Of a DNA stretch of 64,000 nucleotides, positions 18,185 to 29,486 are shown in pieces (positions within the stretch are counted from its first letter, which is position 1; every line of letters begins with the position of its first letter). Position numbers and translations under genes: made by a program. Source of the stretch: Myxococcus xanthus. Its GTDB lineage: Bacteria > Myxococcota > Myxococcia > Myxococcales > Myxococcaceae. The DNA is taken from assembly GCF_900106535.1 (NCBI RefSeq), contig NZ_FNOH01000001.1:930001-994000 (forward strand). Direction: 5' to 3'. The notes under the pieces were generated by a model, which worked only from the letters and a program-made list of their open reading frames with translations, was not told where the DNA came from and made no database searches.

Positions 18185-19555
18185 ATGAACGCGCACATCT
18201 TCCGCGAATACGATATCCGAGGCTTGGTCGATAAGGACCTCACCACCGAGGTGGTGGAGCTGCTGGGCAAGGGCCTGGGCACCATCATCCGTCGCCAGGG
18301 CGGGCGCTCCATCGCGGTGGGCCGCGACTGCCGCGAGTCCTCCACCCGCTTCCGGGACGCGCTCTGCGCGGGCCTCACCTCCACGGGCCTCAATGTGTTC
18401 GACGTGGGCGTGGTCCCCACGCCGCTGACGTACTTCGCCGCCAACACCCTGCCGGTGGACGGCCTGGCGATGATTACCGGCAGCCACAACCCGCCCGAGT
18501 ACAACGGCTTCAAGATTGGCGCGGGGAAGACGACCTTCCACAGCCACGAGATTCAAGCCCTGCGCAAGCTCATCGAAGCGCGGGACTTCGAGGTGTCTCC
18601 CAAGCCGGGCACCGTGACGCCGTACGACATCATCACGCCCTACAACCACTTCGTCCGCCAGACGGTGAAGGTGGGCCGCAAGGGGATGCGCATCGTCATC
18701 GACGCCGGCAACGGCACGGGCGGCGCCATCGCGGTGCCGCTGTTCGAGAGCATGGGCTTCGACGTGGTGCCCCTGTTCTGTGAGATGGACGCGACGTTCC
18801 CCAACCACCACCCGGACCCGACGGTGGTGGAGAACCTGGAGGACCTCATCGCGGCGGTGAAGCGCGAGAAGGCCGAGGTGGGCATCGCCTACGACGGCGA
18901 CAGCGACCGCATCGGCGTCATCGACGACCAGGGCAACATCCTCTGGGGCGACCAGTTGATGGTGCTCTTCAGCCGCTACGTGCTGAAGGAGAGCCCGGGC
19001 GCGGCCATCGTCGGCGAGGTGAAGTGCAGCTACACGCTGTACGACGACATCGCGAAGCGCGGCGGCAAGCCCATCATGTGGAAGGCCGGGCACTCGCTCA
19101 TCAAGTCGAAGATGAAGGAGACGCAGGCGGAGCTGGCAGGAGAGATGAGCGGCCACATCTTCTTCAAGAACCGCTACTTCGGCTTCGACGATGCCATCTA
19201 CTCCACCGCGCGCCTGCTGGAGATTCTCACGCACGAGAAGGCGACCATGTCGGAGCTCCTGTCCGACGTGCCGAAGACGTACGCCAGCCCGGAGCTGCGC
19301 TTCGACACGAAGGAAGAGAAGAAGTTCGAGATGGTGAAGCGCGCCACGGAGACGCTGCGCGACGCGGGCCACGACATCATCGACGTGGACGGCGTGCGCG
19401 TGACGTTCCCCGACGGCTGGGGCCTCATCCGTGCCTCCAACACGCAGCCCATCCTGGTGCTGCGCTTCGAGGCCAACACGCCCGAGCGCCTCAAGGAAAT
19501 CCAGGCCCTCATCGAGGGCACCGTGGAGAAGGTCAAGGTCGAGGTCGGGGGCTGA
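18185..19555 (+). CDS. manB: phosphomannomutase/phosphoglucomutase
   Basis: Interconverts hexose 6-phosphates and 1-phosphates, supplying mannose-1-phosphate to ManC and possibly glucose-1-phosphate. The 456-residue protein starts MNAHIFREYDIRGL. It has the phosphoserine loop GSHNPPEYNGFK, the metal-binding DGDSDRIG loop, the sugar-binding GEMSGHIFFK segment and the C-terminal phosphate-binding RASNTQP, all in family order. It heads a tight run: the FMN reductase gene begins one base after its stop, and the ROK kinase and thiol peroxidase genes follow. The name manB is by family (ManB/AlgC); dual specificity for glucose is likely but unproven. Confidence 0.92.
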   Translation: MNAHIFREYDIRGLVDKDLTTEVVELLGKGLGTIIRRQGGRSIAVGRDCRESSTRFRDALCAGLTSTGLNVFDVGVVPTPLTYFAANTLPVDGLAMITGSHNPPEYNGFKIGAGKTTFHSHEIQALRKLIEARDFEVSPKPGTVTPYDIITPYNHFVRQTVKVGRKGMRIVIDAGNGTGGAIAVPLFESMGFDVVPLFCEMDATFPNHHPDPTVVENLEDLIAAVKREKAEVGIAYDGDSDRIGVIDDQGNILWGDQLMVLFSRYVLKESPGAAIVGEVKCSYTLYDDIAKRGGKPIMWKAGHSLIKSKMKETQAELAGEMSGHIFFKNRYFGFDDAIYSTARLLEILTHEKATMSELLSDVPKTYASPELRFDTKEEKKFEMVKRATETLRDAGHDIIDVDGVRVTFPDGWGLIRASNTQPILVLRFEANTPERLKEIQALIEGTVEKVKVEVGG

Positions 19556-19556
19556 T

Positions 19557-20108
19557 ATGACGACGCCGCGCATCCTCGCCATCAGTGGCAGCCTCCGGAC
19601 GGGGAGCTTCAACCGTCAGCTCCTGGCCATTGCCGTTGCCCACGCCCGCTCGCTGGGCGCGGAGGTGGACGTGGTGGACCTCAAGACGCTGGAGCTCCCC
19701 CTCTACGACGGCGACGTGGAGGCCAAGGCCCTGCCCGCTCCCGTGGAGGAGCTGCGCGAGCGGCTGGGCAAGGCCCAGGGCCTGCTCATCGCCAGCCCGG
19801 AGTACAACTCTTCCATTCCGGGCGGCCTGAAGAACGCCATCGACTGGGTGTCCCGCCCGCCCGGCAGGCTCTTCCAGGAGAAGTGGGTGGCGATGATGGG
19901 CGCCACGCCCGGCGTCTTCGGCACCGCGCGCATGCAGCCGCACCTGCGGCAGGTGATGGCCTCCGTGGGGGCGCACGTGCTGCCCACGCAGGTGCACATG
20001 GCCCGCGTGTCGGATGCCTTCACTCCGGACGGGAAACTCAAGGACGAGGCGCGCCAGAAGGAAGTGGAAGGGCTGGCGGCCGCGTTGGTTTCCAAGCTGA
20101 AGCCCTGA
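19557..20108 (+). CDS. NADPH-dependent FMN reductase family protein
   Basis: A 183-residue flavodoxin-fold cytoplasmic protein that should use NAD(P)H to reduce FMN, a quinone or another acceptor. The FMN phosphate loop is ISGSLRTGSFNRQ, and the diagnostic SPEYNSSIPGGLKNAIDW lines the flavin site. The ATG follows the phosphomannomutase stop by one base (TGATATG), and the ROK gene starts 12 bases downstream, so it belongs to that operon. Its partner reaction is unknown; the thiol peroxidase at the end of the run suggests a redox theme. Confidence 0.88.
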   Translation: MTTPRILAISGSLRTGSFNRQLLAIAVAHARSLGAEVDVVDLKTLELPLYDGDVEAKALPAPVEELRERLGKAQGLLIASPEYNSSIPGGLKNAIDWVSRPPGRLFQEKWVAMMGATPGVFGTARMQPHLRQVMASVGAHVLPTQVHMARVSDAFTPDGKLKDEARQKEVEGLAAALVSKLKP

Positions 20109-20120
20109 GAGGACGCGCTC

Positions 20121-21053
20121 ATGCCAACGCTCGGAATCGACCTGGGGGGGACCTTCGCCCGCGCCGCCGTGGTGGACGAGGTTGGCAAACTGATCGCCTC
20201 CTCGAAGGTGGCTTTGGTGGAGCGCAGTCCCTCGGGGGTCGTGGAGACCATTGCCCAGGCGGCCTCGGACGCGGTGATGGCCGCCGGTGTGCCGCTGGGC
20301 GCGTGCGGTGTGGCGGCCGCCGGGCAGATTCACAAGGACTCGGGCGTGCTGTCGGTGGCTCCCAATCTGGGCTGGCGCAACGTGCCGCTGGGCGCGCTGC
20401 TCACGGACCGGCTGGGCCAGCCGGTGCGCGTGGTGAATGACCTGGCCGCGGCGGCCTGGGGCGAACTCCACGCCGGCGCGGGTCGGGGCTCCCAGGACAT
20501 GCTGGTGGTGTTCGTGGGCTCGGGTGTGGGGAGCGCCATCATCGCGGGCGGACGGCTCGTAGATGGCGGTGGCGGTGTGGCGGGCGAGTTGGGCCACATC
20601 AAGGTGGTTCCCGGCGGGCGCCGCTGCGGCTGTGGTGAGCTGGGGTGTCTGGAGGCCTACGCCGGTGGCCACAACCTCATCGCGCAGACGCGGGAGTTGC
20701 TCGCCAGCGGTGGTGCGCCGGAGGTGGCGCGGCTGACGGGCGGAGACCCGGCGCGCATCACCCCGGTGACGTTGGAGCAGGCGGCGGAGGCGGGCGACGT
20801 GGCGGCCGGTGAAGTCTACGCGCGGGCGGCGCAGTTCCTGGCCCTGGCCGTGGCCAACCAGGTGACGATGCTCAACCCGGCGCGGCTGGTGCTGGGTGGC
20901 GGCGTGCTGAGACACTGCCCGGGCCTGCGGCGCCGTGTGGAGGAGGGCGTGCGCGCCTGGTCCTCCACCACGTCGCGCGAGGGCCTGCTCATCGCGGACG
21001 CGGAGTTGGGAGACGACAGCGGTCTGATTGGCGCGGCGTTGCTGGTGAAGTAG
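20121..21053 (+). CDS. ROK-family sugar kinase, probable glucokinase
   Basis: A 310-residue cytoplasmic kinase that should phosphorylate glucose or a related sugar with ATP. It has the N-terminal phosphate loop GIDLGGTFARAAVV, a catalytic VVNDLAAAAWGE, the ROK motif GELGHIKVVPGGRRCGCGELGCLEAYAGG with the zinc-binding Cys cluster, and a C-terminal RLVLGGG. A GAGAGGA-type site precedes the ATG. In an operon with phosphomannomutase/phosphoglucomutase, a glucokinase would supply glucose-6-phosphate. N-acetylhexosamine kinases of the same family cannot be excluded from sequence alone. Confidence 0.87.
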   Translation: MPTLGIDLGGTFARAAVVDEVGKLIASSKVALVERSPSGVVETIAQAASDAVMAAGVPLGACGVAAAGQIHKDSGVLSVAPNLGWRNVPLGALLTDRLGQPVRVVNDLAAAAWGELHAGAGRGSQDMLVVFVGSGVGSAIIAGGRLVDGGGGVAGELGHIKVVPGGRRCGCGELGCLEAYAGGHNLIAQTRELLASGGAPEVARLTGGDPARITPVTLEQAAEAGDVAAGEVYARAAQFLALAVANQVTMLNPARLVLGGGVLRHCPGLRRRVEEGVRAWSSTTSREGLLIADAELGDDSGLIGAALLVK

Positions 21054-21085
21054 TCCGCGCCCCTTTCCGGAGGAGGAGGCATTCC

Positions 21086-21601
21086 ATGGCCGAGCACAAG
21101 GGCATCGTCACGTTCAAGGGGCAGCCGGTGACGCTGGTGGGGGACGAGGTGAAGGTGGGCGACGCCGCTCCGGACTTCACCGTCTTCAAGGGGCTCAACG
21201 ACGCCGTGCGGCTGTCGGACGTGAAGGGCAGCGTGGTGGTGGTGAGCGTGGCGCCCAGCGTGGACACGCGGGTGTGCGCGGCGCAGCTTCGCGCGTTCAA
21301 CAAGGAAGCCACGGCGCTGGGGCCGGACGTGAAGGTGTGGTTCGTCACGCTGGACCTGCCCTTCGCGCTGGGGCGCTTCATCGGCGCCGAGGGCATCCAG
21401 AACGTCACCACGCTGTCGGACTACAAGGACCGCGAGTTCGGTGAGAAGTACGGCGTGTACATGAAGGAGCTGGGGCTGCTCGCGCGCAGCACCTTCGTGG
21501 TGGACCGTGAGGGCAAGGTCGTGTTCCGGGAGATCGTCCCGGAGATGACGCACGAGCCGGACTACGACGGCGCGATGAAGGCGGTCCGCGCGGCGCTGTG
21601 A
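21086..21601 (+). CDS. tpx: thiol peroxidase (Tpx), single-cysteine form
   Basis: Reduces hydrogen peroxide and organic peroxides. The 171-residue protein aligns end to end with Tpx (ITFKGQPVTLVG..., APSVDTRVC, DLPFALGRF, GAEGIQNVTTLSD, EPDYDGAMKA). The peroxidatic Cys is C64. The resolving Cys of atypical two-Cys Tpx, normally in RFCGAEG, is Ile99 here, and there is no other Cys in the protein. It should therefore need an outside thiol to recycle. The ATG has GGAGGAGG upstream. It ends a four-gene run with the phosphomannomutase, FMN reductase and ROK kinase genes, and converges on the VOC gene. Confidence 0.9.
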   Translation: MAEHKGIVTFKGQPVTLVGDEVKVGDAAPDFTVFKGLNDAVRLSDVKGSVVVVSVAPSVDTRVCAAQLRAFNKEATALGPDVKVWFVTLDLPFALGRFIGAEGIQNVTTLSDYKDREFGEKYGVYMKELGLLARSTFVVDREGKVVFREIVPEMTHEPDYDGAMKAVRAAL

Positions 21602-21608
21602 TGGAGGT

Positions 21609-22154
21609 TCAGTCGCGCTCCGGCGGTTTCCATCGCCGCAGCGCGGTCTGCTTCTCGTAGGGCTGGGGCGACGGGTAGGTGATGAACTCGATGATGGTGC
21701 CCCAGGGGGCCCGGGCGTAGCAGAAGGCATTGCCCGGGCCTTTCTCCAGGGCTGGCAGTTCGTGGGGGCTCGAGAAGACCTCGCCCCCCGCCGCCTGGAA
21801 GCGCGCGAGCGCTGTGTCCATGTCGTCCACGTAGACCGCCAGGTGCTGGATGCCCAGGTCGTTGGGGCGGGCCGGTGGGCGCTGCTCGGGGGCCGCGTAT
21901 TCGAACAACTCGAGGCTGGGGCCGTTGCCGAGCCGGAGTAGCCGCATCGCGCGGATGCTGGAGCCGGGGAGGAAGCGCAGGCGCCGTTGCAGGTCCTCGC
22001 CTTCCTGGGGCGGCTGGCCTTTCGCCAGGCTGTCGTAGAGGACTTCGGCGCCAAGGGCTTCGATGAAGAAGGCCGTTGCCGCTTCGAGGTCCGGCACCGT
22101 CACGCCGACATGGTCGATGCCGCGTACTCCTGCTCCTGGAGAGGTCGAAGGCAT
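21609..22154 (-). CDS. VOC superfamily (glyoxalase/methylmalonyl-CoA epimerase-like) protein
   Basis: A 181-residue cytoplasmic protein with two beta-alpha-beta-beta-beta units: GIDHVGVTVPDLEAATAFFIEALG in the first half, and GIQHLAVYVDDMDTALARFQAAGG in the second, ending PWGTIIEFITYP. The metal ligands expected for the fold (His in IDHVG, Glu in SLELFEY, His in IQHLAV, Glu in IIEFI) are all present. The family includes glyoxalase I, epimerases and dioxygenases, so the reaction cannot be named. The ATG at 22154 has AGGAG ten bases upstream. Confidence 0.82.
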   Translation of the reverse strand: MPSTSPGAGVRGIDHVGVTVPDLEAATAFFIEALGAEVLYDSLAKGQPPQEGEDLQRRLRFLPGSSIRAMRLLRLGNGPSLELFEYAAPEQRPPARPNDLGIQHLAVYVDDMDTALARFQAAGGEVFSSPHELPALEKGPGNAFCYARAPWGTIIEFITYPSPQPYEKQTALRRWKPPERD

Positions 22155-22295
22155 GGCGCGCACGCTCCTGAATGGGATGGAACGCGAGACTGCTGGGCTG
22201 CTCCACGGTGCGGCCATGTGAAGTGCCGAGTCAATGTGCGGTGTCCCTTGGGGCGGGCCGGTGTTCATTCATGGGCGGGCCATGCCTCGGCACGA

Positions 22296-22333
22296 GAAAC
22301 CCCGTCCAGGTGCATTGCGGCACCGGGACGGGG
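22296..22333 (-). terminator. terminator after the M23 peptidase gene
   Basis: CCCCGTCC (22300-22307) pairs with GGACGGGG (22326-22333), with an inner GGTGC/GCACC stem. Read on the minus strand, the hairpin is followed by TTTCTC. It lies 32 bases past the stop of the M23 gene. Confidence 0.6.
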
Positions 22334-22364
22334 CGGGGTGTGGGTGAAGCAGGCTGCGGAGCGA

Positions 22365-22913
22365 CTACAGCGTGGGCGTGCCGACGCGGTTGCTGCAGTA
22401 CGCGCTGGAGCCGCAGGTGGTGCCGACGGTGGTGTACCAGGCCGTCTTGCGCGTGCCGTACTGGCGGTTGTCCGCGTGGACGTGCGCGCCCGTGGAGTTA
22501 CCCGTGGAGCCCACGAGCCCCAGCGCGCAGCGGTCGCACGTCTTGGAGCCCGACGACACGTTGGAGTTCAGGTGGAGCTGGCGGAAGTCCCAGCCGCTGC
22601 CGCCCGTGACGACGTAGTAGTTACCCGCGCCGCCGTTGCAGCTCGTGCCGCCGCTGCAGTTGTTCGCACAGCCGCCGTAGTAGGCGTAGTAGCGGCTGAC
22701 GTTGATCATCCCGCGGTGGTTCCACACGCTGCAGGTGCCGTTGCTCATGTCGAGCGCGTTGTGGCTGCTGCCCGAGCACGAGTAGTACGTCGTGGAACCC
22801 ACGCGCGCGGCGGTGTCACAGATGGGACCCACGGCCGTCGCGGCCGTGACAGAGGTGGCCCAGCCCGCGGCGGCGAGCACCAGGCCCGCCATGGTCAGCT
22901 TCATCGTCTTCAT
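22365..22913 (-). CDS. secreted M23-family (LasA-like) metallopeptidase
   Basis: A 182-residue protein with a signal peptide (MKTMKLTMAGLVLAAAGWATSVTAA). The M23 zinc motifs are visible: HNALD (H-x3-D) in SSHNALDM, and HVH in TGAHVHAD. Such enzymes cleave peptidoglycan cross-bridges or glycine-rich peptides outside the cell, and predatory myxobacteria secrete many. There are about ten Cys, consistent with disulfides in an exported protein. A GGGAG site precedes the ATG. It lies 50 bases after the second HEAT gene on the same strand and ahead of a terminator, so it may be the last gene of that unit. Confidence 0.82.
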   Translation of the reverse strand: MKTMKLTMAGLVLAAAGWATSVTAATAVGPICDTAARVGSTTYYSCSGSSHNALDMSNGTCSVWNHRGMINVSRYYAYYGGCANNCSGGTSCNGGAGNYYVVTGGSGWDFRQLHLNSNVSSGSKTCDRCALGLVGSTGNSTGAHVHADNRQYGTRKTAWYTTVGTTCGSSAYCSNRVGTPTL

Positions 22914-22963
22914 CAAGAGACTCCCTCGTTGGTGTAGCGCTGCGTACTGCGGTGAAGCAGGGG

Positions 22964-23950
22964 TCACCTCCGGCGGCGCTGCTTCTCGCGCAGCACCAGC
23001 TCCCACTCCTGGAGGTTGAGCTTCAGGACGGACACCCAGGCGTCGATTTCCGCGTCCATGGCGCGGTCCACGCCGCGCAAGGACTCCAGCACGGGCACCG
23101 CGTGGGCCTGCCCCAGCCGGGCAATCCCCTGGAGCGCCGCCTTGCGCACCGCCGGGTCCTTGTCTTCGCGGAACAGGTCCACCAGCGAGCCCCGCGCGCC
23201 CGCGGACGCACCGCCGGGCACGCCGCCCAGCGCCGTGGCCGCCGCCGCGCGCAGCTCCGGGTTCTCCGCGCGGAGCTGGCGCGTCACCTGCTCCACCGCC
23301 TCGTGGCCCACGGCCTCCATGGAGACCTCGCGCAGCAGCTTCGCCGCCACCGCCGGGTCCTCCGACGCCGTCGCCACCGACACCGCCGCCTCCGACACCC
23401 GGCGGTCATGGCCGCTGTAGACGTCCGCGCTCTCGGAGACGATGTTGTCCGCCACCGCCGCGCGCACCTCGGGGGACGCGTCGCGCACCAACTGCTCGTA
23501 CGTCACCACGCCGCCGTTCTTCTCCATGAACTCGACGGAGGGCACGCCGCGCAGGCCCCGCACCGCCGCCGCGCGCAGCGCCGGGTCCGCATCCCCGGTG
23601 GCCCGGGCGAGCAGCGGCTGGATGAGGCCGGGGTTCTCCGCGTTGCTCGCCTTGGTGGCCAGCGCCGCGCCCAGGGCCTCCAGCACCTCCGGGTCTCTTT
23701 CTCCGTGCAATGCCGCCAGCAGTGACTCCGCGGGCATGGCGAGCGCGGCTTCCTTCAACCGCATCTTCACGTAGCGCTTCAGCGCGGGGGAGCCGTTCTT
23801 CATCGCCACGCGCACGTCGTCCAGCATGCCCTGCACCGTGCATTGCGCGGGGCGGAGCGTCGCCTCGGCGCGCGCCGTCACGGGAGTCAGGGACGAAAGG
23901 GCCACCAGGAGCGCCGCGCGCCCCATTCGCTTCATCGACAGGGGGGACAT
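22964..23950 (-). CDS. exported HEAT-repeat protein
   Basis: A 328-residue protein with a signal peptide (MKRMGRAALLVALSSLTPVTARAEA) and then repeated helical pairs of HEAT type, such as DADPALRAAAVRGLRGVPS, ASPEVRAAVADNIV, ENPELRAAAATALGGVP and DKDPAVRKAALQGIARLG. HEAT solenoids bind other proteins; no enzyme motif is present. Its ATG overlaps the stop of the upstream HEAT gene by one base (TGATG), so translation is probably coupled and the products may work together in the periplasm. Confidence 0.8.
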   Translation of the reverse strand: MSPLSMKRMGRAALLVALSSLTPVTARAEATLRPAQCTVQGMLDDVRVAMKNGSPALKRYVKMRLKEAALAMPAESLLAALHGERDPEVLEALGAALATKASNAENPGLIQPLLARATGDADPALRAAAVRGLRGVPSVEFMEKNGGVVTYEQLVRDASPEVRAAVADNIVSESADVYSGHDRRVSEAAVSVATASEDPAVAAKLLREVSMEAVGHEAVEQVTRQLRAENPELRAAAATALGGVPGGASAGARGSLVDLFREDKDPAVRKAALQGIARLGQAHAVPVLESLRGVDRAMDAEIDAWVSVLKLNLQEWELVLREKQRRRR

Positions 23951-25119
23951 CAGTGCGGCGCTCCTTCTTCGACCAGGCAGTTGTGGTGCTCGCGCTTGCC
24001 CAGCCAGATGCGGGCGAAGTCCACGGTGCCCGACGCGTAGAGGGCTTGGAACTCCAGGTAGTCCTGCGTGAAGCGCGGGTCCTTCGCGGCGAACTGCTCC
24101 AGCATCGGCAGCGCCTTGTCGCCACCCGCGCGCACGGCGAAGCGGAAGATGGCCCAGCGCACGCAGAGGTCATGTTCGGCCAGGAAGGCGGCGCGGAGGA
24201 TCTCCATCGCCTTCTCCGGCTCGCTGGTGACGCCCAGCCGGAAGGCCGCCATCTCCCGCACGTCCCGCTCGCGGTCGCTGGAGAGGATGCGCTTGAGCGA
24301 GTCGAAGGACTCCGCGCCGATGACGGGGTTCGAATACGACGGCATCTCCAGCGCGAGCAGCCGCACGGCCATGTCGTCGGACGTGCCGCCGATGTCCAGG
24401 AGCTCCTTCCAGTAGGGCTCGAAGGTGCCGGTGCGCTCGTAGTCCTCCTTCATCACCCGGCCCAGCGTGCGCGTGGCCACCCATGCGGTGGAGTCCAGCG
24501 TCTCGTCCAGCGCCAGCTTCTTGAGTCGCTGGATGTCTCCCGGCGCCAGCTTCCGTTGCGTCTCCAGCGCGTCCAGCGCGGCGGAGCGCGTCTGCAAAGG
24601 CGCACCTGGGTCCTCGCCCAGCTTCATCAGGCTCTGCGCCACCTGCGGCGCATGCACCGCGGGCGCGGCCTTCAGTGCGTCCATGTAGATGCCCAGTTCC
24701 GGTCCGCTGGCGCCCTTGGCCCACTCCAACACCTGGAGCGCGCGGGCCGCGTCGTTGCCCACCAGCTCCGTCAGCCGCTCCTGGAGGTATGCCGCCAGGT
24801 ACCGGTCTCCGTTTCCGATGGCCGTCGTCAGCGCCTTCCGGAACGAGTCCATGGACACCGTTGCGTCGAAGGCATGCAGGCCGTCCCAGCACCCAGGCAT
24901 GGGGATCTGCTCCACCGCGGGCTCGGGCTCCGAGGGCGTGGCGCCTGGGGTGCCGACACCGGGCGTGCCGCGAGGGCCGGAGGCCGCCGAGGCGGTGGGC
25001 TCGGTCAATACGGGCTCACCGGGAAGAGAGGGGCCAGTCCGTGGCCACAGCAACGCCACGGCCGCCGCGACCAGCAAGACGCCTGCGGCCACGGTCCAAC
25101 GAAGGTTTCTGGAAGTCAT
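23950..25119 (-). CDS. membrane-anchored HEAT-like repeat protein
   Basis: A 389-residue protein with one N-terminal membrane segment (LRWTVAAGVLLVAAAVALLW), a Pro/Gly/Thr-rich linker to about residue 75, and a helical-repeat body (TRSAALDALETQRKL, DDMAVRLLALEMPS, DREREVRE-like segments). It probably faces the periplasm. It leads a unit with the next HEAT gene (TGATG overlap) and the M23 peptidase. The repeats are degenerate, so the HEAT call is less certain than for its neighbour. It diverges from the Gfo/Idh/MocA gene with 123 bases between starts. Confidence 0.72.
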   Translation of the reverse strand: MTSRNLRWTVAAGVLLVAAAVALLWPRTGPSLPGEPVLTEPTASAASGPRGTPGVGTPGATPSEPEPAVEQIPMPGCWDGLHAFDATVSMDSFRKALTTAIGNGDRYLAAYLQERLTELVGNDAARALQVLEWAKGASGPELGIYMDALKAAPAVHAPQVAQSLMKLGEDPGAPLQTRSAALDALETQRKLAPGDIQRLKKLALDETLDSTAWVATRTLGRVMKEDYERTGTFEPYWKELLDIGGTSDDMAVRLLALEMPSYSNPVIGAESFDSLKRILSSDRERDVREMAAFRLGVTSEPEKAMEILRAAFLAEHDLCVRWAIFRFAVRAGGDKALPMLEQFAAKDPRFTQDYLEFQALYASGTVDFARIWLGKREHHNCLVEEGAPH

Positions 25120-25242
25120 CAGGGGAGGGGGCGAATCAGTGAATCCTGCGAATTCTTGGATACTTTGAATTTGAGGGCCTTGGCAATGGGGCCCCCCAGA
25201 ACTCAGCCTGCGCGTCGCGTCATCGCTTCAAGGGAGACAGAA

Positions 25243-26328
25243 ATGTCCACTGCACGCACGGTTCGAATGGGTGTCATTGGCGCGGGCTTCGCGCGCACCA
25301 CGCAAATCCCCGCGCTGCGCGCATTGCCGGGCGTGGAGGTGGTGAGCCTGGCCAGTGCGCGGCGCGAGAAGGTGGAGGAGGCGGGCCGGCAGTTGGGCGT
25401 GTCACATGTGACGACGGATTGGCGTGAGGTGGTGTCACGGCCGGATGTGACGTGCGTGTGCATCTCCACGCCGCCCGCGCTGCACCGGGACATCACCCTG
25501 GCCGCGCTGGAGGCGGGCAAGGCGGTGCTGTGTGAGAAGCCCACCGCGTTGGATGCGAGGGAAGCGGAGGCCATGTGGCACGCGGCCCGTGAGCGGCGTG
25601 TCCTGGCGCTGCTGGACCATGAGCTGCGCTTCCTCCCTGCGCGGCAGCGGATGCGAGCGCTGCTGCGTTCCGGTGAGCTGGGCGCGGTGCGCGGCGCGCG
25701 TGTCTTCTATCGCAACGACAACCGCGCCTCGCCGGAGCGGCCGTGGGACTGGTGGTCGGACGCGTCGCAAGGAGGCGGCCTCCTGGGCGCCATCGGCTCG
25801 CACGCGGTGGACACGCTGCGCTTCATGCTGGGCGCCGAGCCCGACGAGGTGCTGGGCGAGCTGGCCACGCACACGCCCGAGCGGCCCGATGCGCTCACGG
25901 GACAGTCGCGCCCGGTGACGAGCGACGACGAGGCGCGGCTGCTGCTCCGCTTCGGTGCGACGACAGCCGCAATCGAGATGTCGATGGTGTCCTCCGGCAA
26001 GCCCGTGCACGGCGTCGAGGTGTCCTGCGCGCGCGGGGGCCTGCGCGTGGAGGGCCGCGAGCTGTGGCGCTCCACGGTGGGGGCACGTGCCTGGGAGCGG
26101 GTAGCGCTTCCCGAGGAACCGCCGCTTCCACCCGGCCTGCCAGACAACGAGTGGGCGCGCGGCTTCCTGCTGTTGGCCGGTGCGCTGACGCAGGCCCTGC
26201 GCGAAGGCCGCGCCTCGGTGGAGGACGCGGCCACGCTGGAGGACGGCTGGCGCAACCAACGGGTGTTGGATGCGGCTCGGCGCTCACATGCGGAGCGCCA
26301 GTGGATTCGCCTGTCCTCCGGGCCGTAA
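25243..26328 (+). CDS. Gfo/Idh/MocA family NAD(P)-dependent oxidoreductase
   Basis: A 361-residue cytoplasmic dehydrogenase. The Rossmann N-terminus reads VRMGVIGAGFARTTQIPALRALPGVEVVSLASARREK. The family motif CEKPTALD (normally EKP) gives the catalytic Lys, and a C-terminal alpha/beta domain carries GGGLLGAIGSHAVDTLRFMLG with the conserved GxxxxxGxHxxD-like substrate site. Members oxidise or reduce sugars, inositols and related compounds; the substrate here is unknown. AAGGGAG precedes the ATG. It appears to be transcribed alone, with a possible terminator 50 bases downstream. Confidence 0.85.
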   Translation: MSTARTVRMGVIGAGFARTTQIPALRALPGVEVVSLASARREKVEEAGRQLGVSHVTTDWREVVSRPDVTCVCISTPPALHRDITLAALEAGKAVLCEKPTALDAREAEAMWHAARERRVLALLDHELRFLPARQRMRALLRSGELGAVRGARVFYRNDNRASPERPWDWWSDASQGGGLLGAIGSHAVDTLRFMLGAEPDEVLGELATHTPERPDALTGQSRPVTSDDEARLLLRFGATTAAIEMSMVSSGKPVHGVEVSCARGGLRVEGRELWRSTVGARAWERVALPEEPPLPPGLPDNEWARGFLLLAGALTQALREGRASVEDAATLEDGWRNQRVLDAARRSHAERQWIRLSSGP

Positions 26329-26379
26329 GTGCTTCCCTCCCATCCCGGAGGACACGGCGGGCTTCAGGGCGACCGTCTC

Positions 26380-26407
26380 AGGAGGAGAGTGAAGCCTCCT
26401 TTGTTTC
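26380..26407 (+). terminator. possible terminator after Gfo/Idh/MocA gene
   Basis: AGGAGG (26380-26385) pairs with CCTCCT (26395-26400) around a 9-base loop, followed by TTGTTTC. The stem is short, so it is a moderate candidate. Confidence 0.45.
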
Positions 26408-26440
26408 ACAATCACTTGCGCCTCCCGGACCCATTGCTCG

Positions 26441-26468
26441 TTGCAGAGTGATTGCAGTGGCAGTGCCA
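26441..26468 (+). promoter_or_regulatory. operator-like repeats upstream of the P-type ATPase
   Basis: The 326-base gap before the ATPase contains TTGCAG at 26441 and again at 26452 (one helical turn apart), followed by the perfect palindrome TGGCAGTGCCA at 26458-26468. Clustered repeats of this kind ahead of a cation pump could bind a regulator. No clear -35/-10 pair was found; the rest of the gap shows nothing else. Confidence 0.3.
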
Positions 26469-26654
26469 ATGAAAGGCGTCCTCGAGGTGCGGAAGTTCGT
26501 GGGGGGATTCAACCTGGGCCCGACTTCACGGGCGCCTTTCTTTCCCTCTCGGTCCGGAGCAATGGCCCTGGAGGGCCGTGTGATGTCCACCCGCCCACTG
26601 CCCAGGTGGAGATGCGCGCGACCGTTGCCAGATTGCATCGGAAGGAGCCACCGG

Positions 26655-29480
<2,826 letters not shown>

Positions 29481-29486
29481 GGCGGC

